Below are positions 31,825-43,800 of a DNA stretch of 64,000 nt, in pieces; within the stretch, counting starts at the first letter, position 1, and each line of letters opens with the position of its first letter. The translations under genes were made by a program, and so were the position numbers. This DNA is from Chelydra serpentina (taxonomy: Eukaryota > Chordata > Testudines > Chelydridae): assembly GCA_037349315.1 (NCBI GenBank), contig JBAIAC010000027.1, positions 21,182,501 through 21,246,500 on the forward strand, read 5' to 3'. Under the pieces are notes generated by a model. The model searched no databases, was not told where the DNA came from, and was given only the letters and a program-made list of their open reading frames with translations.

Positions 31825-34800
31825 GTGAGCGGCTGTTACTTTTTACTCTCTTTTTTATGGCAATGGCATTTGTAATAAAATAGGCAGTGTGTTCTGAGGG
31901 AGGGCATGAAAAGCCAAGTGTGGTAAGGAAGAGTCAGAAATGGGCAGGAGTGGGACCGTACAAGCCCTGGCCCACCTTCGTTCCTTTTGGGTGAGGGAAA
32001 TTGATAAAGAATTGGGAAGAAAAGGAGTCCCTTTTCCCACCCATTTCCCTGTTCCGACCCCATCCCTTTCAGGAGGAAACATTGGGATACTTTACAGTAA
32101 AGGACTGTGGGAAACAGAAGACACTAATTCTTGAGAGGAAAGTGCAAGAATCTTTCCATTATACAAATGGGGGCTAACCTGCCCCTCTTAACCCCCAGCA
32201 TTATGGAGCCTCATAATTACTCTTACTTAGAGGTTGACTTAAACCTTGAAAGAAGAGGTTCAATAACTCTTCTAAAAGGTATGTTAGCACTAACTGCTCT
32301 AATGGTGGATGTTCTTTTATCCATACAAATCTTCAGTCCCTTTTTCATTCTCACTAAATTATTGCCCTCAATGACATCCTGTAGTGGTGAGTTCCCCAGT
32401 TTAATTACAGTATTAAATGTGTTACTGTATTACTGTAATACGTGTGAATAAGCATTTCTTTTTATGCCAGTCTGAAATTTTCCACTTTTTAATTTCCTCG
32501 AATGGCCCCTTTTTTCTTCTATTGTGAGTGAGGCAGAATAGAAGCTCCTGATCTCCCTTCTCTAGGCAGCTCTTTATTATTTATGGAACTAGTAGTGCCA
32601 CCTATATTTAAGTTTGCCCAACAAGTCCCATTATAAGACCCAGTTTTCATGACTTAGGATCTTGCCAAACTTAAACTTTTTGGCTGAAATTTTCTTTGAG
32701 TGTTTGTCAGTTTCAGAAAAATGGTTTATCCATTTCTCAGAATGAGATTAGGGTGAAATAAATTTAGTCCCATTAAAAAAATTCTTACAATAGTTTAATT
32801 GAGAAGTTCTAGCACCTCCATGCTTTAATGCTATGTTCTCTGAAAAACCGGGTCCTACATATCAGAAAATTGGGTACCTAAAATTAGTGGATTCTTTTGA
32901 TTTGACTTCTCTGTGCTTCAGTTCTCCATCTGTAAAAGGGGATAACAACACCCCCTCAGATCCCAGGGTGTTGTGAAAGTAGATCAGTTAATTGTGAAGT
33001 GCTCAGAAACTATAGCAACAAGCAGCACACAAAATCTCAGGAGGAAATTAATAATTGTGTTTTCAGAGCAGGTTTTGAATAGTGTGCAGTAAATAAGGCC
33101 TGGGGCCACACACTGGACAGCAAGAGTAAGACAAAATGTTGACTAAGGCTAGGTCTACACTAACCCCCCCTGTCGAACTAAGATACGCAACTTCAGCTAC
33201 GTTAATAACGTAGCTGAAGTCGAAGTACCTTAGTTCGAACTTACCTGTGGTCCAGACGCGGCGCGCAGGCTCCCCCGTCGACTCCGCCTACTCCGCTTGT
33301 CGAGCTGGATTACCAGCGTCGACGGCGGAGCACATCCTGGTTCGATTTATCGCATCTTAACAAGACGCGATAAATCGAACCCAGAACATCGATCCCGCGC
33401 CTCCGACGCGACGGGTAAGTATAGACATACCCTAAGTGTTCTTTCAGTGAACACTATCCATCCTGTGTAAGGAATAAGGCAGGGGTCCTACAGACAAAAA
33501 TAGACGGTATCACAATGCATGTGCAGAAGAGGACCCAAGGATGTACGGGCAACCTTAATTCTGGTGTTTCCTAGCTTTTGAGCAGTTGACTTCACTGAAC
33601 AGTGATCTTTTAATGTAGATTGTGTATGGAATTGTAAATATTGTTATCATCTCCCCTATTATTATTATTTCATCCTTCTCTCCCCCCTTCCAGTCAGGCT
33701 TGTCCCTTCCTATAATTGTTACTGTCTCTTAAACACCTTCATGTATGTCCACCCCCAATTTACCTCCACTCATCCCAACCTGTCCTCCACCCAGCTCAGA
33801 ATCCTTAGCCAGCTCTCCTTGACCCTCTCCAACCCAGTGCCTTCTGCTGAAAATCCCCTCCAGGCTCAACTCCCCGATTGAGAACTTCTCCTCCCTCCAG
33901 GCTGACAAGCCCCCCTTCCCACCTCACCCCCCCCCAGACGCACCCCCCATAACCACCTTAGGCTCAACCCCTCCCCTGCTCAGAACTCCTCCCACCTGAC
34001 CCCCAGCTCTAAAAACTCGCTTCCTACCAAACATCCCATCCCCAGAACACTGAATTCTTGCCCCTCCAAGCTCCCGAGTCAGAAATTTCCCACCCCCCCA
34101 GAAACTCTGGATTGCCAACCTCAAGCAGTCAAAATCATGAGACAGGCTCCAAAAAGACCCCTTGAGCTCAGGATAAAAATAGTGAGTTTTTTGTTTAAAA
34201 ATTGTAGGTTTTTAAAAATTTGTTTTCTGGATTCTGAACATTTATGGTACGCTCCCCATTTTCAAGCTTTTCTCTGAGTCATGGAAGGGACCATCTGATC
34301 AAGTCTGACCTCCTGTACCTTACGGGCCGGTAATCCCCACCCAATTACCCCTGTATTGAGCCTAAGAAATTGGCTTGGACTAAAGTATTGCAGCTCTCAG
34401 GAGACTAAACTATTGTGAGCCACAGGCAGAGGACAGGAAGGACAAGGTGCACCAGTGCCTGAGGCTCCTGCAATGGCAGGGAACTGGTTTGGTGAAATAT
34501 GCCCAGATGATCTTAGCAAGCCCCCATCCTGCAGAGGAAGGGGGAAAAACCAAAACCAAAAGTGACTGCCAATCTGACCTGGGGGCAAAATCTTTCACCT
34601 CACCAATCTTAGTCTCACCTGCAAATTTTATCAGCAGCGAATCCATGTGTCCTTCCAGAACACTGATACAAATATTCAGTAAACAGAGCTATGGAAGTTG
34701 ATCTCTTTCAGGGGGCGGATGACATCCGTGGGCCCTTTATCTCCTTTAATGATTGCTAATTACCCAGGTGTATTTGTGTTTCTCTCCAGGGATGAAGTCA

Positions 34801-37800
34801 GGGATCCTCCTCTTCGGATTCTTGGTGACCCTGAGCCTGTGCCAGGCAGCTGGATCTTCCATAAATGGTACTGTCCCCTTTCTTCTGCTGCTGATGCTCT
34901 GCGTTAGGGGTATAATGCTTTGTGGTGGGATCCAAAGCAAAGCTCACTGTGGGCCCGCACCCAGTCTATATAGGTTTGAAGTGTTCCCTCTCCCACCCAA
35001 AATAAAACATGGGATGTATACATTCACTATGAATATCGAAGGACGTCAGAGTACTGATCGTTTTCCCCTCTTTTCAGATGGGGAAACTGAGGCACAGAGA
35101 GGGTAGATGCCTGCCTCCAGGACACAAAGAGTCACATACACTAAAGCAGAGCTTTCCAAACTGTGTGTTGCGACACCTTAGTGTGTCGGCGGCAGTGTGT
35201 AGGTGTGTCGCGGGGCGGCAGGCGTGCTCCGCTCCCCGGCCGGGGCAGCGGAGCGGCAGGCGTGCTCCGCTCCCCGGCCGGGGCAGCGGGGCGGCAGGCG
35301 TGCTCCGCTCCCCGGCCGGGGCAGCGGGGCGGCAGGCGTGCTCCGCTCCCCGGCCGGGGCAGCGGGGCGGCAGGCGTGCTCCGCTCCCCGGCCGGGGCAG
35401 CGGGGCGGCAGGCGTGCTCCGCTCCCCGGCCGGGGCAGCGGGGCGGCAGGCGTGCTCCGCTCCCCGGCCGGGGCAGCGGGGCGGCAGGCGTGCTCCGCTC
35501 CCCGGCCGGGGCAGCGGGGCGGCAGGCGTGCTCCGCTCCCCGGCCGGGGCAGCGGGGCGGCAGGCGTGCCGCCCTCCCCCCTCCCCCCCGGCGTTTTGGC
35601 GGGGCGACGTTGTTGGGTTGGGGGGTGTTTCGGCCAGCGTTGGGGGGGGGCACTTGGGGGTTTTTTGGTTTTTTTTTTTGCTTGGGGCGGCCGGCCCTGG
35701 GTACTGCGCATGCGCAGTATGTGTAATCCGGGCGGAATTGATTCCGCGTCACTTCCGGTGTGTCGCGAAATGATGCATGTCTAAAAAGTGTGTCACCAAC
35801 ATGAAAAGTTTGGAAAGCTCTGCACTAGAGCCAAGAACAGAACCCAGGTCTCCTAATGCACAGTACGCTAGTGTTCGACTCCAGGACCAGGCTGCCTCAC
35901 TAGCGTCCTTTGTAGCAAAACCAAATGGATTGGCAGTATAATCAAAAAACGCTCCGCTTCCTAAATGGGTTGCTTTTACATTCACACCCCTGCCTCAAGT
36001 ATTACTTTTGGAATTTGTTTGGGAAAGTTTTGGCAAAAACAGGGCAGCTCATTTTTTTTACAATAAGTAAATCACTCATTCCAGGCTTATTCTCTTGCAA
36101 AATTTCAATTCTCAACTCATGGAGGCACTAGAGCTCTTCAAGGAAATGGCAGGAAATTTTTTTTGGCAAAACAACCTATTGTTCATTCATAGAAGCAGCT
36201 GAATTGTTTTGCTTAAACTTGTCAAAAATATTCTGCCCGAGGCAGAAAGCTCTCCTGAAAAGTTCCAGCCCCTGAAAGATTAAAGATTGGCCAAGTTATA
36301 ACAACAGAAAACAGGGTGTTATAATGGGAAGTCCTGGGCAACTTCAATAATAAGGGCCACCACCAATGTCCCCTATAATTAGACCTCAGCTGTAAAGATT
36401 TATATGCATAGGTGTTTATGTACTGAAAACCTTAGTAAACTCCTACTAGGATTAAAAGCTCTATAGAAATGGTTATGACTAAAAATTGCTCAGTAGACTC
36501 TTGGGTGATGTACAGAATCTCCATACAGTTTTGATTCAAATTACTTCAGCATATAAAATATAATGAATCGAAAGGCCCCCAACTCACGGCTTCCTCCAAT
36601 AAGCCAGGAAGGAATAACGACCATAATTGTGCTTAATAGCGAAGGGAAATAAGGTACAAAAAACTATCAGTGATACTAAATATAGAAAAGGGGATTTCAA
36701 TACAATAAGGAAGCTCTTCAGAAAAGCCTCAATGTCAAGAGCAAAGGAAGCAACGCCCTTAGATTTGTCTACTTCAGAAGACAGTAGTAGTCTTATGCAA
36801 TCTGCTGAGCAAAAAGGAAATCAGGAAAAGAAAAGTAAATGGCAACGTTCAAGTCTTCAAGAGGTTATCTGAGCCAGAGATAAATTCTTTGCGATTTGGA
36901 AATCCAGCCCCAGCCAAGCCAATTAACAAGACCATACACTACAGCAGTCAATATGTAAGAGGGAAACGAGGAAGGCTAGGATGGATTTTGTACAGTAAAT
37001 AGTTGAAGGTAGAAACACAACAAGAAATTCTCTAGAAGAAGCAGGAAGCCCGTGAAAGAATCAGTGGGTCCGCTGACTTACCAAGGGGTTAAATAGAGCA
37101 GTTAAAATTGAGAAGGACATTGTTAAAAAACTAAATTATTTCTTTCATCAGCCTTGTATATTCATAGAGTCCAAGGCCAGAAGGGACCAGTGTGATCATC
37201 TAGTCTGACCTCCTGTGTTACACAGGCCAGCGATGTTCCCCAACATAATTCCTAGAGCATATTTTTAGAAAAACATCAGCTCTTGCTTCAAAATTGTCAG
37301 TGATGGAGAATCCATAGTGACCCTTGCTAAATTGTCCCAGCGGTTAATTACTCTAGCTGTTAAGAATTTATGCCTTCTATCCAGTCTGAACGTGTCTAAC
37401 TTCAGCTTCCAGCAATTGATCATGTTATACCTTTCTCTGCTAGACTGAAGAGCCCATTATTAATTATTTGTTCCATGTAGATACTTTCAGATGTAACAGA
37501 GTCATGTCTTAACCTTGTATTTGTTAAAGTAAATAGATTGAACTTCTTGAGCCTCTCATTATAAGGCAGATTTTCTCATCCCTTTCATTCTCATGACTCT
37601 TCTCTGACCTTCTCTTCAATTTATCAACATTCTTCTTGAATTGTGGACCCCAGGAATGGACACAATATTCCAGCAGCAATTGCACATTGTTGACAGAAAT
37701 ATATATGTAGATGACACAAAGTTATTCAGGTTAGTCAAGCCCTGGAAGACTGAGATACTTCAGACAGATCTATCCAAGCTAAGTGAATAGGCAACAGAAT

Positions 37801-40800
37801 GGCAGATGAAATTCAGTGTTAAACACTGAATGAATATTACTCATACACTGTACAAGGCTCTAAATTAATGGTATCACTTCAGAACATGACTTGGGCTTCA
37901 TTATAAACAGCTGAATAAAACCCTTTGCCCAATATACAGCTGTGGTCAAAAAAGCAGAGAGGATGTTATGATACATAAGGAATGGGATGAAGGATAAGGA
38001 AAACATGGCTGTTATATAAATCAATTCCCTCATCTGGAATACTGTGTTTAGTGTTGGCCATCCCATCTCAAAAATGGACAATGTATAATTACAGAGCGTT
38101 CAGAGAAGGGTAATGAGAATGATTAGGGAATGGCAAAACTCTCCTCTGGAGATAGACTCAAAAAAATGGGATTGTTTACATTAGAGAGGGGACACGAAAA
38201 ATTACACAAAATAACCGTCTAGATGAGTTACAGAGGGAGCTGTCAGGTGCTGGCTCCAGGCAGTCAGGCCTGGTGGTGGGAGTGGAGGTTGAAGCCAGGT
38301 GGTCAGAGTCTGAAGACAAGCCAGACTGTACTGTAGGTGGAGTCAGGGCTGGAGCACGGTCAGAGTAGGGCATGGGCAAGGCTGGAGCAGAAACCAGCAC
38401 GGGATCAGGAGCAGGCTGGGAATCTACATGGCAAGGCATCAGAAGAGCCACTGCCCAGCCAGTGCTGTTGCATAGACTAACTTGCAGCTCTGATGGGGTT
38501 GGGGAAATACCTGAGTTTGGGGGTCATATGACCTAGGCTCTGCTCAGGGATAGGCTACTGCCCCATGTCTGAGGGCTGAGTCACTGCAGGCTCTATTGGA
38601 AGAGTTGGTCTGAGTCTACACTCCTCTGCAGTCCTAGCCCAAGCACAGATCAAAACTGATCTTAGAAACACTATATGTCCTGAATCTGCAGTGTCTGGGT
38701 TCTGTAACTGTTCTTGGTTTCTTAGCACTTTTGCACTGATTGTGTCAGCTGGGAATGAATGCAGACCAGGATCCTGCACTTGGGTGTGTCTGGGGAGGGA
38801 AATGGATGCATAGAGCAATGGAAATTTTAGTGCTTAAGATTTGTATGCAACATTTGCAGGAGGCCACTCAGAAATGTTTTTGTGCACAGCAATCCTAGCA
38901 CAGAAAGTTTTCCCTACATAAAACCTCTTGATTACAAATGTGTCCCTTGAGAAATCCCTGTTTCTAAGTAAACTCATCATATAGAAAGTCTAGAGACTTA
39001 AAATATAGAAAGTTTACTGACTAAACACACCCATAGCTAAAGATATCCTTGCCAAAAATATGCACATTTGAAGTTTTAAATTCCATGATTTTGATGTCAG
39101 CCACTGAATGATAAAAGGCCTGAGAAGTTACAGCTGCAATGATGAAAGATGTAGGCTTGCAATTGGACCCACCCAGCTTTACCGGCAGTGATCGTGGTAA
39201 GAAAATTGAATCACAGTTATTACACAAGGTTTGCTGACAACTCTAGGTAACCAATGTGAGGACCAGTGCTGCCCACCCTATGAATAATAAGGGAGTGGAG
39301 AGAGTAAAAGCAAGTATTACAATAGAATGGCTGCTTCCCAACCCCAGGTGGCTGGAGCAGGCATCTGGGAGCCACCAGCTGGAAGGCTTACTTTTTAGGT
39401 TGAATTTTGAACCTGAAATGAGGGTGAATAGCTTCCCCTTAAAAGCTCTGAAACCAGAAAGCCAATAACCTTCTTCCCCTCTCCCAACATAAAAACCTTC
39501 AACTTCTCATGTGTTTTAAGCCAACATCATGTGTTTTTTACATGACTCATGATTTTTGAACTGTGGGGTTGTCAATACTGGTAGGGCCTCAGTTGATAGC
39601 AGGGATTGAGCCTAAGGAGAACTGGGCTGAGTCTTGGATGGCCGGGGCCTCAGATCACTGGCCATAGGGTTTGTTGTGGGAGCAGAGAGAATTGAGAAAG
39701 CAGATGCAGACACTGTCTGCTTCAGCTGAGAGCTGAAGAATGGCTGGCTATCCAAAAGTTTCTACCTATTAAGTTCATTCCTGGAACACATCCTGGTCCT
39801 CTTGAGGATCTGGAGAACCAAGAGCTCTATGATTCATAGAGTATAAGGCCAGAAGGAACCATTAGATCATTTAGAGTGACCTCACCTATATAAACAAGCC
39901 ATTCAATTTTACCCAGTTACCCCGAAGTTTAACTTTGCTCCATGTATCCCTTTCTTTAGATCTTTGAACCTTTTTCATGCTAGGGATCTATTATATATAA
40001 ACAACTTTCTCAATCAAATTCTCAGTTAAAACTCAGTCTTGGCTTTAAGTGCCTAAAGGTTAATCCAGCAAGTTCACAGCATGAAGGAGAAGAAATGTGC
40101 TTCTTTCACTTTGGGGTGTGCAGTGAGCTGGTGGGAAGGAGTTGTCCTCATGTCCTCCTCCTTCCCTTCTTTGGATTAGATATCTTGGAGACGCTGCCAG
40201 ATCCATTCTTTCTGAGCAGCACTGATGAAGCCAAGGTGCTGGTGGATGCTGCCTACAAGTACGAACGGGACAGGTCAGTTCACCTTATGTTATCCATACT
40301 AGGGGTACAATTTTACAAAAAACATGGGAACATGATACCATTATTTGGGGAGTTTTTCTTTTGTACAAATATGTATTTATTATGGCAACATCATATAGAT
40401 CAGGGTTCTGAAATTTTTTCCAGCATGGATCACACCACATGCACTAATCTCTTCCCTCCACAATGGCATGGACCACCTCCTCTCCCATTTGCGATCACAC
40501 AGTACTGCTGTGGAAACTACAGCAATTGCTTATCATGCAAAGTGATATTAGGAAAGTACACATATTTTAGCTTTTTAACGTAGCTCAGCCAGTGGAAATA
40601 AGGAGAGCCAGCATCACATGACCAGCCAGCTCTGTGAGGACCACCACCAGCCAGGGATCATCATCACTGTCACTATGGTGATTCTGTAGAGAAGGGCTTA
40701 GCCGTTTATAGTCTCAATATCAACTCTGTTGAACCATTCTGGAAAATACCAGCCCCTCCCTCTATGGGAAATATGGCATGTTTGGTCTGTAGCAGGGGAG

Positions 40801-43800
40801 AGTTTTGGAGGAAAGCATGAGGTTATTAGACAAAGCACTTCTCAGAGATCATATTGGACTGTCCAAACTTAGGTGTAATTCCCTTTGGGAAACTCTACCT
40901 TTTTTTGTGTGTGAAGACCTATTTAAAAATGTTTTAGGGTTAAGACCCTCCTCAAATTAAATCAGGGAACAAGCAAAGACACAAGTTTCTGGACTTTTTT
41001 CTGCGAAGACATTCTGAATGACTATGAATAGTCATTGGGCTGGGGAAAAAGAGCACTCATCTGGGAGACCCAAGACCAAGTGCAGACAAAAGGGGGTATT
41101 GAACTGGTCTCCCACAGTGTAACTGAGTGCTGTAGCCACAGGGCTAATGGTTAAAAGGGAGGCTTCTTCCTTCTGGTCTCCTACCCAGCCATTTTGTGAG
41201 GCTTATCCTGCTTTGCTTTTGTTAAAATGCCTTAAATCAAGATGAAAAATTTCAAGTCGGGTCAAAATAAAACATTTTGTTTCAACATTTCAGAAACATA
41301 TTATTATTATTATTAACATTATTTGATAAACTCAACACAAATTCACAAATAGATTTTCATTGGCTGGAACTGCATTTTTGGTGACTAAATTAACATTTTT
41401 TTCCCATTGACTATACATTAACTATGCTATTCATCACAAGATGGTATTTACTCTAATGCCTAATAATGACCATTTGAATATCAATCTGGTTATTCCAATA
41501 CTATTAATTTTTGCAACAATAGCCAGTTGATATATTTATCTGCTATGGCTGGACATTCCATTAATTTGCAAGGATGGAATAAGGTGGATAGTGCTGCACA
41601 TTTAAACAGGTGTTGGTTTAGTGATGTAAGCATCGTGTCCAAACAGAAAGATAATGTGCAGAATAGAGTTCCTCCTGGATCTTCCTTGCTCCTGGTCACA
41701 CAGATTGCATTACTTGCTCCTGTTGCTTTAGTCCACCTATGGCTGGCAATGAGACTCTTCATTCCTCTCCCACTGTGATACTTGCTACCACCATCACCAG
41801 ATTAGACTATTGTAGATTCCTCTACTTGGGGCTGAAGGTGAAAGTGTTATGGAAACTCTAACTTCTACAACGCTTAGCCACCTCCTTTTGTACTATTTCA
41901 TGTATCTCCAGTCCCAGCCGGCAGCAGGATGTTAACCCAGGGCATTTTGAAACAAAAAAGTTAGAAGACTTCTTCTAAAGTGAATTATACTTTGTCAGCC
42001 CCACTATGAAATGTGTCTCCTTATTTCCGCCTGCTAGGCTGTGGTCCTGCCTTTCGGTCATGGATCTCACCATGGCTTTCCAGGCCGTTATCACCTCTGG
42101 AATGGAATGCTGAGATACACTCTACATACAACTATTGCCAAAGACCACTCTAAAACCTCCAACAGATACAGAATTCAGCTGCCCATTTACTCAGGGGTGT
42201 TTCCCCAGGGGGCACCATGACATCAGTGCAGACTCAGAAGCACAAACTCCCCATTCATTTCCGGGAGAAATTCAGCAAGTTGGCTTTGACCTGATAAGCT
42301 CTCAACCTTCTCTCCCCAGATCCCCAAGTCCCTTTGTGGCCTCAGGCTGCTCTTTGGTGTCCTTCCTCCCCAACATCATCATACGTGAACTCTCGGAGGT
42401 CTGGGCCTTCGGGGCTGGGACTGGTCTCTTGGTCCAATACATCTCTTCCCAGGTAGTCCGAAAAAGTTCTCTGGCCATCAACTACCTCTCTGAGTGAGAC
42501 TAAATCATCATAGGAGGATGGGTCATTTTGGCCAACCCACCCTTGTAAGACCAGTGGTAGTCCTCCCATGAACCTGTTCAACACTAAGAATTCTATAATC
42601 TTCTCTGTGCTGTGGGTCTCTGGATGCAGCCACTTCTGCGTTAGATGGATCAGGTCAAGCAATTTTGACCTTGGTGCTTTACTCTCCTGGTAACTTCACT
42701 CATGGAACCTCTGATCCCTTATAGCTGTCATCACCTTGGATCTTGCCAGGATCACAGCTTTCAACTGAGGGTAGTCTGTAGCAGCTTCTGCTGTCATGTC
42801 GTAGTAGGCGTTCTGGGCCTCCCCACACTGGAAAGGGGTGAGGATACTGCCCCACTGGTTTCAGGGCCAGGCCTCACATCGGGCTGATCTTTCAAATGTG
42901 AGATGGTATGCCTCCACATCATCCACCATCGTCATCTTTTGTAGATAAATGCTGGCCCTCAGGGATCGCATCCTGTCAGGGCCACATGTCGGAGGGATCA
43001 GGGCCTTCAGCTGGTTCACGACCTCTGCGGGGTGGCTCAGTTCTGGGTTGCCTGGATCATCAGCAGTTGATTTGGCTCCTAATGTAGCCATACCGACTCC
43101 TCTTGGGTGGCCATCTGGACACTGGTATCCTCTTATTGCGCCGACACGTCCTGCACCAGCGTCCTCACTATGTTGTCCAATTTGGGGGTGATTTTTCTTG
43201 CCTCTGAGATAATCCACTGTGCCAAGATCCCGCTCGTGACACCACCTGTGGCAAGGCACTTCCTGCATCTTAGCAGGCTCAGTGCTTCCCACTCTGGTGG
43301 TGGGGGCCTGGAGTAAGTCAGCCCCACTCTGGACAGGATTTACTGTCCCACATGGGGGTTTATTCCCCACTATTTTCCAGGCAGGCACTGGGGCAGATCC
43401 ATGGAGTGTCCCTCTGCAAACAAAGAAAAAAAACAATTCCAACACAAAACAAAGGCGAATACCTCTCCCTACCCTCACTCTGAGGGTGGGTGGCTTTATT
43501 ATTGGCCCTGGGGTGCCAGTCCTTCCCATAAACAGGAAATCTGTTATGTAGCTTCCCCTGTAGGGAGGTGAACAGCCCTCCACCCTGGAGCAGCTTTTCT
43601 TCTGCTGCCACTAGCCCTACTCAGCTCCCCTCCCCTCTCTCACTGGAGGAGGGTTTTTTAAAGGTCTCAGGCACCCCGTAGCTGGACTCAGGTGTCCCTA
43701 ACTAACCTGAGGTAATACATTTTCATCTTATAAGGAAAAAGGCCTTTATCATTCAAGGACTAATATACTTACCTTCCACCACTCTTACAGCTGTCCAGCC

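Larger units (their letters stand above)
35147..35822. mobile_element. hAT element carrying a 38-bp minisatellite
   Basis: A 676-bp element with perfect 16-bp terminal inverted repeats CAGAGCTTTCCAAACT / AGTTTGGAAAGCTCTG. It is flanked by CACTAAAG (35139-35146) and CACTAGAG (35823-35830), seven of eight identical. Subterminal GTGTGTTGCGACACC and GTGTGTCGCG words are inverted-repeat like. The core is a GC-rich tandem array (35211-35568), a poly-G/T stretch and a palindrome at 35702. No transposase is encoded. Confidence 0.88.
35055..35905 (+). repeat. MIR-like SINE split by a hAT element
   Basis: The left part (to 35146) contains CAGATGGGGAAACTGAGGCA, the MIR core word. The right part (35823-35905) contains AACAGAACCCAGGTCTCCTA, the downstream MIR word. 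The hAT element between carries near-perfect target duplications, so the two parts were once continuous. Confidence 0.65.

Noticed and set aside
35078..35784. Five overlapping open frames of 177-231 codons on both strands
   Set aside because: They exist because a stop-free 38-bp unit repeats, so every frame is open. The peptide is the same 38-residue cycle in each frame.
42342..43100. SCAN-domain host gene
   Set aside because: The gag N-terminal motif, primer site and LTR lie in the proper order next to it, there are frame breaks and no zinc-finger array, so it is a Gypsy gag.
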